Both the position numbers and the translations under genes were made by a program. A model generated the notes under the pieces. That model was not told where the DNA came from and did not search any database. It was given only the letters and a program-made list of their open reading frames with translations. From a virus, in IMG/VR virus record IMGVR_UViG_3300022689_000178, positions 1-64,000 of that record: a stretch of 64,000 nucleotides of DNA. One strand, 5' to 3'. Below, in pieces: positions 17,091 through 25,136 of the stretch (positions are counted from its first letter, which is position 1; every line of letters begins with the position of its first letter).

Positions 17091-18074
17091 ATGATAGTAA
17101 AAGAAAAAATAGGGAGGGGGTTTTTATATTTTATGGACGTATTGGAGGGTTTAAAATTACTACTTGACAATAGCCAAGATTTAATAATAGTTGACCCACC
17201 TTATTACAAGACTGTAAATGAGAAATGGGATAAACAATGGAAGACCGAAAAAGAATATTTAGACTGGTGTAGATTATGGTTTGCTGAATGCGTAAGAGTA
17301 CTGAAAGACACAGGTAGTTTTTATTGCTATGGAAACTTTGACATACTGAGCAAACAAAAAGTATTGATATTTGATGATGCGCTGAACTTTAGGCAAAACA
17401 TTACATTAAACAAAGGATTGAAAAGTATTGCTGGAAGAACAAGCGACAAACTTAGAATGTTCCCGACTGCAAGTGAATACTTGGTGTTTTACACTAAACA
17501 AGAAATGTGGTTTGAAACACCCTTTTCAATTATTATGAAAAGACAAATGAAAGAAAAGGGATTAACTCAGATTGATATTTCTAAACTTATACTTTCACGA
17601 AATGGTAATTTAACTGGATGGGTGCATAATAAGATTAAGGGCATACAATTGCCAACAGCAGAGCAATGGAACAAAATATGCAATTTGTTTGAAATTAAAA
17701 ATGAATATGATTTATTGTGTGAAAGCTACGAAGAACAAAGGTTTACTTTTAACCTACCAACAGGACAAACCGATGTTTGGGATTTTACGCCCGACAAAGT
17801 TAGATTTGGAAATAAGACACAGAAACCACAAGACATAAGTAGAAGAATTATAAAAGCAAGTAGTAACGAAGAACAAAGTGTATTGATACCATTTGCAGGG
17901 AGTGGAAGTGAATGTGAAGCTTGCGAAGTATTGGGTAGAAATTGGACTGCGTTTGAGAATGACCAATTTAGCATTGACATTATACACGAACGATTTAAAA
18001 ACCTTAAAGCTTTTGAAAAAAGCAAAGAGCGTGGGCTTTTTTCTTTTACGGATGAACAGAACAAAGCTGATTAA
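17091..18074 (+). CDS. DNA methyltransferase, beta class, with internal HTH-like segment, 327 aa
   Basis: Motif IV DPPY at residues 35-38 comes first and motif I FAGSG near 267-271 comes last. This order (IV, target-recognition region, I) marks the beta group of N6-adenine/N4-cytosine methyltransferases. The intervening region holds a helix-turn-helix-like stretch (KGLTQIDISKLIL, then LPTAEQWNKICNLF), reminiscent of a Cro/C1-type domain. Composition is clearly foreign: GC richer, with no CCGG tetramer although the backbone is full of them. It lies between two inverted-repeat elements, so it may have arrived as a unit. It may modify phage DNA against host restriction. Confidence 0.8.
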   Translation: MIVKEKIGRGFLYFMDVLEGLKLLLDNSQDLIIVDPPYYKTVNEKWDKQWKTEKEYLDWCRLWFAECVRVLKDTGSFYCYGNFDILSKQKVLIFDDALNFRQNITLNKGLKSIAGRTSDKLRMFPTASEYLVFYTKQEMWFETPFSIIMKRQMKEKGLTQIDISKLILSRNGNLTGWVHNKIKGIQLPTAEQWNKICNLFEIKNEYDLLCESYEEQRFTFNLPTGQTDVWDFTPDKVRFGNKTQKPQDISRRIIKASSNEEQSVLIPFAGSGSECEACEVLGRNWTAFENDQFSIDIIHERFKNLKAFEKSKERGLFSFTDEQNKAD

Positions 18075-18222
18075 ATGCACCAACGTAGCACTTGCAGCTA
18101 ATGAAAATACACTTGCATAGTTTGATTTTTTGTGTAGTGCAACGGAACAAAAAACAAATTATGTCAAGTGTAATGTTATGAGTATTTTTATTTATTTTTC
18201 CGTTGTGCCATATAATATCAAA
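18075..18222 (+). repeat. Inverted-repeat element with shared loop sequence
   Basis: CAACGGAA at 18140-18147 pairs with TTCCGTTG at 18198-18205. The left part has CTTGCAGCTAATG, like the other elements. Bases 18177-18197 are identical to 19738-19758 in the element after the fifth small gene, while the arms outside differ. Confidence 0.55.
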
Positions 18223-18447
18223 ATGAAAAATACAATAACGATAAATAATATAGAATTTGAAATAGGAACTATAAGTATAAATGAATTTGGCGGGCAAACA
18301 GTGTCCTCATTAATTGTTGGTGTTTATGCTGAAAACAAGGATCAGAATATATTTGTAAAACATAATGTATTCAACAGTACAATAAAAAACTTAGAATTAT
18401 TGAAAGATATTTTAACCGTTTTAACTACAAAAAAATATGATTTTTAA
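18223..18447 (+). CDS. Hypothetical protein, 74 aa
   Basis: ATG 18223 is chosen because upstream in-frame starts (18130, 18178) fall inside the inverted-repeat element. The product has an N-terminal hairpin (MKNTITINNIEFEIGTI), a Gly-rich turn and a C-terminal helix. It belongs to the foreign segment. No family recognised. Confidence 0.5.
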   Translation: MKNTITINNIEFEIGTISINEFGGQTVSSLIVGVYAENKDQNIFVKHNVFNSTIKNLELLKDILTVLTTKKYDF

Positions 18448-18508
18448 AACAGGTTTTTCAAATAAATTAATGTCGAAAAAGAAAATATAAACTTTTAAAT
18501 AAATAAAA

Positions 18509-18853
18509 ATGGAAAGTATAAAAATAGAAATTGATAGAAAAAACATTCTTGATATTGTAAATAATAAAGTGTCGGAAAATATTTTATCTTATATGGACAA
18601 AAATATGGAAGATATTAATAAAAGTATTGAGAAATATTTTAAGTTATCTTTTTTTCAGGATAAAAAAACACAGTTTGAAAATGCACTCGATTGGACAATT
18701 GAAGATGCTTTTAGAGAAGGAATAAAGACAGCTATGGAGGATTTAAAATTCAAAGAACTTATTGCCGAAAAAGCAAAAGAAATTTTAACAAATGATGATT
18801 TTATTAAAGAATTAGCTGTTGCAAAAGTCAAAAGTTCGCTTGGTTTACATTAA
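18509..18853 (+). CDS. Hypothetical helical protein, 114 aa
   Basis: A soluble, charged, almost wholly helical protein (for example AFREGIKTAMEDLKFKELIAEKAKEIL split over two helices). Similar small proteins occur in phages and integrated elements, but I cannot name a family. An inverted-repeat region follows it. Codon use is between that of the backbone and of the clearly foreign genes. Confidence 0.5.
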   Translation: MESIKIEIDRKNILDIVNNKVSENILSYMDKNMEDINKSIEKYFKLSFFQDKKTQFENALDWTIEDAFREGIKTAMEDLKFKELIAEKAKEILTNDDFIKELAVAKVKSSLGLH

Positions 18854-18931
18854 CCATAACGGCTACTTGTAAGAATAGTAGCAGAATTGAAACACGAATA
18901 TTGAAATAATTACAAACTTAAATACAATGGT

Positions 18932-18990
18932 AGCAGCTAAAAAGACCCTATAACCTGCTATTATTTTTACAAATTGTTATAGGGCGTTTA
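18932..18990 (+). repeat. Inverted-repeat element, cassette-separator type
   Basis: CCCTATAAC at 18946-18954 pairs perfectly with GTTATAGGG at 18976-18984, with a 21-base loop. The left flank GGTAGCAGCTA resembles GGTAGCAGTTA of the 16996 element. The preceding gene-to-element stretch (18854-18931) has no gene that I can support. Confidence 0.55.
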
Positions 18991-19001
18991 TTTTAAAAAT
19001 T

Positions 19002-19199
19002 ATGATTGCAAAAAAAAAAGGAATAGAAATATTTCACAAACATTGGGATGAAGGATTATCTGATAGACAAGCAAAGGAATGTGCCTTAATAAGTGTTGGT
19101 GAAATTATTAAAGAATATGACGAAGAAATATTGGAATCTAACGATGTATATCGACAGCAATATTGGATAGAAGTAAGGGATTATTTAAATGCCCTATAA
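19002..19199 (+). CDS. Hypothetical protein, 65 aa
   Basis: A small helical acidic protein (HWDEGLSDRQAKECALISVGEII). The stop overlaps the first bases of the next inverted repeat, as in integron-type cassettes where the gene runs to the edge of the recombination site. Composition is foreign. No family recognised. Confidence 0.5.
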   Translation: MIAKKKGIEIFHKHWDEGLSDRQAKECALISVGEIIKEYDEEILESNDVYRQQYWIEVRDYLNAL

Positions 19200-19296
19200 C
19201 GACAGGGGTTGGAGGCGGTTTTTTGCTTTGCAATTTTGCGAAGTGAAACGAGCAAATGTAAAGTTTAAAACTGACTTCCAAACCTCTGTTAGCAAC
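19195..19296 (+). repeat. Large attC-like inverted repeat
   Basis: The left arm TAACGACAGGGGTTGGAGGC (19197-19216) pairs imperfectly with the right arm GACTTCCAAACCTCTGTTAGC (19273-19292, given here up to GTTA). Unpaired bases are scattered through the stem. The ends TAAC and GTTAGC match the R-box pattern of integron attC sites, and total length (~100) fits. No integron integrase is in the window. Confidence 0.5.
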
Positions 19297-19343
19297 ACTT
19301 TTTTTTATCTTATCGAAATACAAACATTTTAAATATAAATATT

Positions 19344-19670
19344 ATGAATACAGAATTGTACGATAAAGCATGGGAATTACTTGAAAGAAAAGGCTTAAAA
19401 CTTGGCGAAAGAATAATGGTAAGAAGTTGTTTTGCAGGTGCTTACAAAAATGATTATCCTTTCATTGCCGCTAAACATAAAAAAGGCGAAGTTGAATATT
19501 ATCATTCTCAAATAAAAGAAATAAACAATTTAATGTTTAAATCTAAAAATGAAGTAATAATGGCAAATGCTATTTATGAAAACACAAAAGAGAATTTCAA
19601 TCAAAATGATTTTATTCAGCATTTAAAATTTACTTTTAGAATTTTGGGTGTTAGTAGCGACTGGTGTTAG
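19344..19670 (+). CDS. Hypothetical protein, 108 aa
   Basis: A soluble protein with an N-terminal helix (ELYDKAWELLERKGLKLGE), a Cys in MVRSCFAGAYK and a helical remainder. It lies between two inverted-repeat elements and has no CCGG tetramer. Its C-terminus runs into the next element. No family recognised. Confidence 0.5.
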   Translation: MNTELYDKAWELLERKGLKLGERIMVRSCFAGAYKNDYPFIAAKHKKGEVEYYHSQIKEINNLMFKSKNEVIMANAIYENTKENFNQNDFIQHLKFTFRILGVSSDWC

Positions 19671-19770
19671 TTGTTGCTAACGTAATTTGCTTTATTTCTG
19701 TTTTTGATGTATGAAAAAATTAAATTAAAGCAAATGATATGAGTATTTTTATTTATTTCATTTGCAAGTT
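19671..19770 (+). repeat. Inverted-repeat element with shared loop sequence
   Basis: TAATTTGCTTTA at 19683-19694 pairs with TTAAAGCAAAT at 19725-19735, and GCAAATGA at 19730-19737 pairs with TCATTTGC at 19758-19765. The 21 bases 19738-19758 equal 18177-18197. It is the last element of the array; CCGG-bearing backbone sequence resumes at 19801. Confidence 0.55.
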
Positions 19771-19793
19771 TTAAAAATAAATAAATTTCGTAA

Positions 19794-20339
19794 ATGGATA
19801 TACCGGAAAAAATAAAGGCATCCGATTTTCAAGAAATGATTAGTAAGGGAATCATTAATGTAGATGGCAAAAGAATAACACAAACTAAATTATTGCCCGA
19901 ATATGAAAAGTATATTGAAAAAGAAAATCAATGTAAACAATCAGAAACAAATAAATACTTATTGATTGAATTTGAGGTATATCTTGAAAAAAAATATGAA
20001 TGGAAAAAAAAGAAAGGACAAACAGTTGAAGTATTATTTAACGTCTTAGGTAATACAAAAAGAAAATTTAGAGCAGATTATTACATTCCAGAAATAAAAA
20101 CAATTATTGAAATAAATGGTGGAGAATTTGGTTACCCGGTTGTATGTAATAATTGCGGAAATCATGTTAAAAATAAAAAAGGGAAACAAGTATTTTCTCA
20201 AGGTGGACGGCATACCAGAGGTGGCGGAGGCTATGAGAATGATTTATATAAAATGAATTTGTCTCAAAAAATGAATTTAAAGTATTATCAATTTACATAT
20301 AAGCAATTAAAACAACGAATTTATAAAAAATTTATATAA
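19794..20339 (+). CDS. VSR-like phage endonuclease with inserted zinc knuckle, 181 aa
   Basis: The fold signature is that of small phage VSR/PD-(D/E)XK nucleases: FRADYYIPEIKTIIEINGG holds the catalytic Asp and the E-x-N (canonical E-x-E/K) strand, and GGRHTRGGGYENDLYKMN is the strongly conserved second half, followed by YYQFTYKQL. Between the two halves lies an insertion with CNNCGNH, one Cys-x2-Cys pair plus His, which suggests a metal-binding loop. Such proteins may resolve branched DNA or nick mismatches. The first ~75 residues are specific to this protein. Confidence 0.7.
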   Translation: MDIPEKIKASDFQEMISKGIINVDGKRITQTKLLPEYEKYIEKENQCKQSETNKYLLIEFEVYLEKKYEWKKKKGQTVEVLFNVLGNTKRKFRADYYIPEIKTIIEINGGEFGYPVVCNNCGNHVKNKKGKQVFSQGGRHTRGGGGYENDLYKMNLSQKMNLKYYQFTYKQLKQRIYKKFI

Positions 20340-20379
20340 TGATTAGTGATGAATATTTAGACAAATTTTTTAACAAGAA

Positions 20380-21138
20380 ATGGCAAGAACAATCATAACT
20401 GATCCATTTTATACGCCTAAAGGTAAGGCACGGGAATATACAGGAAAAGATAATATAGGGCTAAATGTATATAAATATTGTCCAAATGGATGTATTTATT
20501 GCTATTGTCCTTTTATGTTGTGTAAAAAACCTATTGAATTTTATAATGAGCCGGATTATACCGATAATATAATCGCACGTGTAAAATTATATGCTTATAG
20601 ATATGCCAGAAAAGAAGTATTTTTAAGTTTTATTGGCGATATTGGAATTATCGATAAAAATAATTATTTTGTGCAAATATTAGAAATATTTAAAAATCAT
20701 AATATAAGACCAAGAATTTTAACGAAATCAAATATTCATAATTTATTACCATTGTTGAAAGAATGTAATGCTATATTAGGTTGTACAATTGTTACTATAA
20801 AAGAATCAATAAGGGAAAAAAATGAGCCATTTGCATCCACAATTTCAGAAAGATTACAATTATTGAATGAAGCGAAATGTAATGGCATAAAAACATGGAT
20901 TAGCATTGAACCAATTATAGATGTTTATGAAATTTTAACAATTGTAAGATATACACAGAAATATATTGATTATTATTTTATCGGAAAAATGAATTATAAT
21001 GATATTGGAAGTAATGAAACTAAATTAAAGGAAGTTTTGCCAATGGTATATGAATTTTTATCTATGGCAAAGATATCTTTTACTTTTGGAGAAGATACGA
21101 AATTATTAATAAATAAGTGTGGATATACCAAAGTTTAA
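20380..21138 (+). CDS. Radical SAM protein, SplB/Rv2578c-like, 252 aa
   Basis: Cys34, Cys38 and Cys41 in CPNGCIYCYCP form the CxxxCxxC motif that binds the 4Fe-4S cluster and SAM. The following layout (FLSFIGDIG, RILTKSN, TWISIEPIID) matches the partial TIM barrel of the SplB-like or Rv2578c-like radical SAM group. It overlaps the sigma-like gene by 20 bases. The substrate is unknown; DNA photoproduct repair and nucleotide or tRNA modification are possible. Such enzymes are uncommon in phages. Confidence 0.75.
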   Translation: MARTIITDPFYTPKGKAREYTGKDNIGLNVYKYCPNGCIYCYCPFMLCKKPIEFYNEPDYTDNIIARVKLYAYRYARKEVFLSFIGDIGIIDKNNYFVQILEIFKNHNIRPRILTKSNIHNLLPLLKECNAILGCTIVTIKESIREKNEPFASTISERLQLLNEAKCNGIKTWISIEPIIDVYEILTIVRYTQKYIDYYFIGKMNYNDIGSNETKLKEVLPMVYEFLSMAKISFTFGEDTKLLINKCGYTKV

Positions 21139-21757
21139 ATATAATGAAAAATTAATATGTGAATTGATTTTTTATAATCGTAGGAAATTTGGTTATATTA
21201 CCAAATATACAGCATTAGTAATATGGCAAATGTGCCAGAAAATTATTCAAAGGGGTGTATATTTGTATAAAAAAAATGAATACAAGCATAAAACGAAATC
21301 AATATTTACCGAAGATGATATAAAAATTGATTTATATGAGTCAGTATTTTGTAATGTATTAATAAAATTTGATAAGAATAAAGGAACTTTTAGATATTTG
21401 TTAAATAAGTCTATAAATTACAGAATACTTCGCTTAAAAGAATTAAATAGGGTAAAAAATAATATATCCGTAAAATTAAATGGACAGGATGAAACAAAAG
21501 GTAATGAAAGTATATTAAACGAAGATTATAGAGTTTTATCCGGAACTGATTTTAATAGGGATTTAATAATATTTGGTTTAAAGAATTATGGTTTTACGGA
21601 TAATGAGATTAATGTGATAAATGATATTATAGATGGGTATAAAACAAGTAAAGAAGACAATATAAATGATGATATTTGTATACGAAATAATATTAGTTAT
21701 TTTGAATACCAACAAATTAAAAAAAAATTTAAAAAAATTATACATAACTTAATTTAA
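21119..21757 (+). CDS. Possible sigma-factor-like protein, 212 aa
   Basis: Starts with GTG at 21119, inside the radical SAM gene. The segment YESVFCNVLIKFDKNKGTFR with YLLNKSINYRI resembles sigma-70 region 2 (the KFDP-KG-F motif before the helix that melts the -10). Residues ~155-205 (FTDNEINVINDIIDGYK, then NISYFEYQQIKKKFKKII) resemble region 4 with a helix-turn-helix. Spacing and size fit small ECF-like or phage sigma factors. It is a candidate for reading the CAGTAATATT promoters. Motif matching is by eye and divergent. Confidence 0.5.
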   Translation: MDIPKFKYNEKLICELIFYNRRKFGYITKYTALVIWQMCQKIIQRGVYLYKKNEYKHKTKSIFTEDDIKIDLYESVFCNVLIKFDKNKGTFRYLLNKSINYRILRLKELNRVKNNISVKLNGQDETKGNESILNEDYRVLSGTDFNRDLIIFGLKNYGFTDNEINVINDIIDGYKTSKEDNINDDICIRNNISYFEYQQIKKKFKKIIHNLI

Positions 21758-21763
21758 AGAAAA

Positions 21764-22420
21764 ATGGATAAAGAATCAATACGTAAAGAATTAGAGAAAA
21801 AAATATATTTTCATAAACAGTTTAATATGGTTTCCATGAAAGCATATTCTTTAAATGGAAATTTGTCAAAAGAATATGAATATTTATGCGAAATCTATGC
21901 CGATACTGACAAGTATTATATTGGTAATTGGTATAAAGAACCAGAAATATCTGTTTTGTTTCCTAAAAAAGTTACTTATCCGGTAACTGAAATGTTTAAA
22001 TATAAAGTAAAAAAAGCAATTAAAAAAAATGATATTAATTATATAAATTTGGTGGGAATAGAATATAAACCCATGCCGGAAATAGAGGTAATTTATAAAA
22101 AATTAATTGGTCTAAAAGCAGCCGATCAAAAAGATGTACTTAGTTTATCATTTGAAAAATCAAATGAATATTTTAAGTATGTATATCGACAAAAGAATAA
22201 CATTGATTTATTATGGGTATTGAATAACTGGGAGCAAAAAATATCGTGGCGATTATTGGACGTAAATTCATTATTATTTGGACAATATTTAAAGGATTGT
22301 ATAGATAGAGAAAAAATAGATATAAGAACTAATACAATAAAACAGATGCATGTTGAACGAAATAAAATAATATTATTATTAAAAGAAAATATCCATGATA
22401 AGCAAACAGCAAATAATTAA
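21764..22420 (+). CDS. Hypothetical protein, 218 aa
   Basis: A soluble, basic and largely helical protein, with aromatic clusters (NIDLLWVLNNWEQKISWRLL). It starts 6 bases after the sigma-like gene and overlaps the next gene by 26 bases. No motif or family recognised. Confidence 0.5.
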   Translation: MDKESIRKELEKKIYFHKQFNMVSMKAYSLNGNLSKEYEYLCEIYADTDKYYIGNWYKEPEISVLFPKKVTYPVTEMFKYKVKKAIKKNDINYINLVGIEYKPMPEIEVIYKKLIGLKAADQKDVLSLSFEKSNEYFKYVYRQKNNIDLLWVLNNWEQKISWRLLDVNSLLFGQYLKDCIDREKIDIRTNTIKQMHVERNKIILLLKENIHDKQTANN

Positions 22421-22676
22421 GATTATTCCAAAATGTTTTTCATTGATTATAGTATCAATGTTATCAGCAAATAAAGATAAAGAATATTGGATTGGAACAT
22501 TAATAGCTAAAACAGATTATACTGATTTTTATCAAGTAGATGGTATTGATATTTCGGATATTGTATATAGTTCATTGAGTCATGTAGAACAGGAGGCCAG
22601 AATATTAAAATTATTGACAGAAGAGGAGTATTTAAGTGTTAAAATTTATGGTTATGTGCAATTGCAAGAGTATTAA
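22395..22676 (+). CDS. Hypothetical protein, 93 aa
   Basis: The ATG lies inside the end of the upstream gene and the stop lies 22 bases inside the next, so three genes are tightly nested. The N-terminal half has a hydrophobic stretch (IIPKCFSLIIVSMLS) that may be a buried strand rather than a membrane helix. No family recognised. Confidence 0.45.
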   Translation: MISKQQIIKIIPKCFSLIIVSMLSANKDKEYWIGTLIAKTDYTDFYQVDGIDISDIVYSSLSHVEQEARILKLLTEEEYLSVKIYGYVQLQEY

Positions 22677-22920
22677 TAAATTTAAAGTTGGACAAAAAGT
22701 GATAGCTAAAAAATTAGCTTGGTCGGGAGATGGCAATCAAACACCATTTCATAAAATTGATGTTGAGGGTGAAATAACATCAATAAAAGGAATATCGGAT
22801 AAACATAATAGTATGTATAAATATGAATTTACTTGGCATAAAGGACGGATGTATACAAATGGAAATCCACATAATTCGGGTGAAATTACAGGCAAATTAA
22901 TTCCGGCAAATAATAAATAG
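22654..22920 (+). CDS. Hypothetical small beta protein, 88 aa
   Basis: In-frame ATGs occur at 22636, 22648 and 22654; the last gives the least overlap with the upstream gene and is chosen provisionally. FKVGQKVIAKKLAW and the paired EGEITSIKG / YKYEFTWHKG strands look like an SH3-type barrel. No family recognised. Confidence 0.45.
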   Translation: MCNCKSINKFKVGQKVIAKKLAWSGDGNQTPFHKIDVEGEITSIKGISDKHNSMYKYEFTWHKGRMYTNGNPHNSGEITGKLIPANNK

Positions 22921-22946
22921 TAATAAATTAATAGGGAGAATTGAAA

Positions 22947-23162
22947 ATGAGAATTAAGATTAATTTTAAAATAATTCAAGCAGGAAAAAATGAGGTGGGT
23001 TCTGTTGAATTAGATTTAAGCAATTATGCAATTACTAAAAAAGAATGGAATATGATACGTGAAGATCAAAAAAAGAAATTACTTGAGGATTATATAGTGC
23101 TATGTTATGATACGATAGATTATGATTCAATAGATAATATCAATTATTATGAAATTAAATAA
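22947..23162 (+). CDS. Hypothetical protein, 71 aa
   Basis: ATG 22947 is preferred over TTG 22941. AGGGAG lies about 10 bases upstream, one of the few Shine-Dalgarno-like stretches here. The product has an N-terminal strand pair and an acidic C-terminus (YDTIDYDSIDNINYY). No family recognised. Confidence 0.5.
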   Translation: MRIKINFKIIQAGKNEVGSVELDLSNYAITKKEWNMIREDQKKKLLEDYIVLCYDTIDYDSIDNINYYEIK

Positions 23163-23168
23163 AAAAAT

Positions 23169-23594
23169 ATGGATATATGTATTGATTTTGATGGAACATG
23201 TGTATCACATGAATTTCCAAAAGTAGGTAAGGATATTGGAGCAGTTCCGGTATTGAAAAAATTACTTAAAAATGGACATAGATTAATTCTATATACCATG
23301 CGAAGTAATATTAGTAAAGTTAAGACAATAGATAATAATATTTGTGATAAGCCAGATAATTATTTAACTGATGCTGTAATGTGGTTTTGTGAAAATAAAA
23401 TTGAATTGTATGGAATAAATAAAAATCCTACTCAACATGGATGGACTAATAGCCCAAAGGTATATGGGCAATTATATATTGATGATTCAGGGTTAGGTAT
23501 TCCATTAACATATAATTCTGAAATTTCATTAAAACCGTATGTTAATTGGAAAATTGTTGAAAAAATGCTAATAAATAAAGGTTTAATAAAATAA
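23169..23594 (+). CDS. HAD-superfamily phosphatase, BT0820-like, 141 aa
   Basis: The catalytic loop CIDFDGT (Asp6, Asp8) opens the protein, LILYTMRS is HAD motif II, and YIDDSG near residue 109 supplies the acidic motif IV. The cap-less size (~140) and the NKNPTQHGWTNSPK stretch match the BT0820-like family found in Bacteroidetes and their phages. All catalytic acids are present. A nucleotide or sugar phosphate is a likely substrate; its role in infection is unknown. Confidence 0.75.
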   Translation: MDICIDFDGTCVSHEFPKVGKDIGAVPVLKKLLKNGHRLILYTMRSNISKVKTIDNNICDKPDNYLTDAVMWFCENKIELYGINKNPTQHGWTNSPKVYGQLYIDDSGLGIPLTYNSEISLKPYVNWKIVEKMLINKGLIK

Positions 23595-23603
23595 TATTAA
23601 TTT

Positions 23604-24365
23604 GTGAAAGATAAAAGAAATAAATTAGATAAATTTTATACTCCTAAAATAGTAGCTAAAAAATGTATTGATTTGACTTATGCAATATTTAATAATTTTT
23701 CTGAAATTATTGAACCATCGGCAGGGAATGGAAGTTTTAGTTTACAAATAAAAGATTGTATAGCTTATGATATTGATCCAGATCATGAAACAATTATAAA
23801 GCAGGATTTTTTAAAATTAAATTTATTATATAAAAAGGATAGGCTTGTAATTGGAAATCCTCCATTTGGAGAAAGAAGTAATTTAACACGAACGTTTTAT
23901 AAAAAATGTATTCATATATGCGATTATATTGGTTTTATATTATCTATTGGATTTTTAAATAATATAGATAGTTTATATGAATTTGATTTAATTAAAAGTA
24001 TTGATTTGGGTATTTTGAGTTATTCAAATATAAAAGTTCATTGTTGTTTTAATTTATATAAAAGGCCAAAACAATTAAATAGAAAACCTGTTTATGACAA
24101 AAAAGTTATTATATATGATGAAAGGCAAAAAAATTATGCGAATGTAAATTATGATTTTGCTATTTATAGGCGTGGTAGTAGTGTTGGTAAATTAAGAAAT
24201 AAAAATTTACATACACAAACTTATAAAATTTATGTCAAAAATCGTTCGGAAGTGGAAAATATTAAAAATAAAATTTTATCTACTGATTGGTTAAATTATA
24301 GGCTTTTCCCTTCTATTCCTTATATTACAAAAAATGATATATATAAAATGTTAAATAAAAATTAA
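23604..24365 (+). CDS. N6-adenine DNA methyltransferase, 253 aa
   Basis: Starts with GTG. Motif I is EPSAGNGSF at 37-45 (SAM binding) and motif IV is NPPF near 85-88, the order of gamma-class enzymes. FYTPKIVAKKCIDL at the N-terminus is the usual lead-in. The C-terminal 120 residues probably recognise the target. Unlike the methyltransferase at 17091 it has backbone-like composition. It is the fourth methyltransferase-type gene in the window. Confidence 0.75.
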   Translation: MKDKRNKLDKFYTPKIVAKKCIDLTYAIFNNFSEIIEPSAGNGSFSLQIKDCIAYDIDPDHETIIKQDFLKLNLLYKKDRLVIGNPPFGERSNLTRTFYKKCIHICDYIGFILSIGFLNNIDSLYEFDLIKSIDLGILSYSNIKVHCCFNLYKRPKQLNRKPVYDKKVIIYDERQKNYANVNYDFAIYRRGSSVGKLRNKNLHTQTYKIYVKNRSEVENIKNKILSTDWLNYRLFPSIPYITKNDIYKMLNKN

Positions 24366-24809
24366 ATGAAAATTATGAAAAACTTATTTAAAAGAAAAAG
24401 AACGTGTGAAAGCTTAGACAGAAAGCATAAAGCATATTTTATTAATATGGCATTGCAAAATATGGGATTAATGGAACGTATGGATTCTGTATTTAGGAAT
24501 TTAGATAAAATGGCCGGACAGTTTAGAAAAAATAATATGAGCCGGGATAAATTACAAAAAGTATTAATAGAGTATGTAAAAAAAATCGATCCTATATTAA
24601 ATGAATTTGATGCAATTAAAAAAGAAACTCCTAATTTATTGTTAATTACTCTTAGCTTAATGGATTCAAAATTCATTAAAAATAATGTAGTACATGAAAA
24701 TCCTAAAACGGATAGACAGAATTATGAAAATTTTGAAGCAATAAGAAATTTTGCCTTACAATATGTAGAAGAAAATATGCCTAAAACTCTAAAATTGAAA
24801 AAAGTTTAA
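24366..24809 (+). CDS. Hypothetical helical protein, 147 aa
   Basis: Begins one base after the methyltransferase stop; a second in-frame ATG is at 24375. The protein is basic at the N-terminus (MKNLFKRKRTCESLDRKHK) and helical throughout. It is the last gene before a 327-base gap. No family recognised. Confidence 0.5.
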   Translation: MKIMKNLFKRKRTCESLDRKHKAYFINMALQNMGLMERMDSVFRNLDKMAGQFRKNNMSRDKLQKVLIEYVKKIDPILNEFDAIKKETPNLLLITLSLMDSKFIKNNVVHENPKTDRQNYENFEAIRNFALQYVEENMPKTLKLKKV

Positions 24810-25136
24810 AATTGATCAAATCAAATTAAGTATATATATTTTTCCGATCAATCGGTATTTTATGTATAGTTTATATTAAAGCAGATTTTATAATATTTTT
24901 TTGTACAAAGAATTATACAAATATAGAATCAAAGAGTATTTTCCATAACATTATTTTTTTTATTTTCGTTAAATGTAATGTAATTAGGCTTTTAATCAAT
25001 ATGTCTTTGATCAATATTTGATTTTTCTTTGTACAAAAAAGTATGGTATATGTTTGTAAGTTAGAATTTTATAAATTTAATTTGGTGATAATTTTGGGCA
25101 ATAATGGATATGTGGTTTAACTAAAAGTTATTAAAA
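24810..25136 (+). promoter_or_regulatory. Intergenic control region before the packaging genes
   Basis: No gene is supported here. It holds a CCGAT-CA-ATCGG palindrome (24844-24855), two TTTGTAC(A)A palindromes (about 24900 and 25028), several TTGATCAA-like words, and a possible promoter TTTG (25028-25031) with TATGTTTG at 25049-25056 (17-base spacer, shorter than usual). The terminase genes follow. Confidence 0.4.

Noticed and set aside
16996-19770. CRISPR array
   Set aside because: Repeats differ in sequence and length and are separated by genes, not by short uniform spacers. No cas gene is present.
24810-25136. TTGATCAA-like words as further Crp/Fnr-type sites
   Set aside because: They do not keep TGA-N6-TCA (the best, near 24814, has five bases between the halves) and none has a TAnnTTTG box 35 bases downstream.
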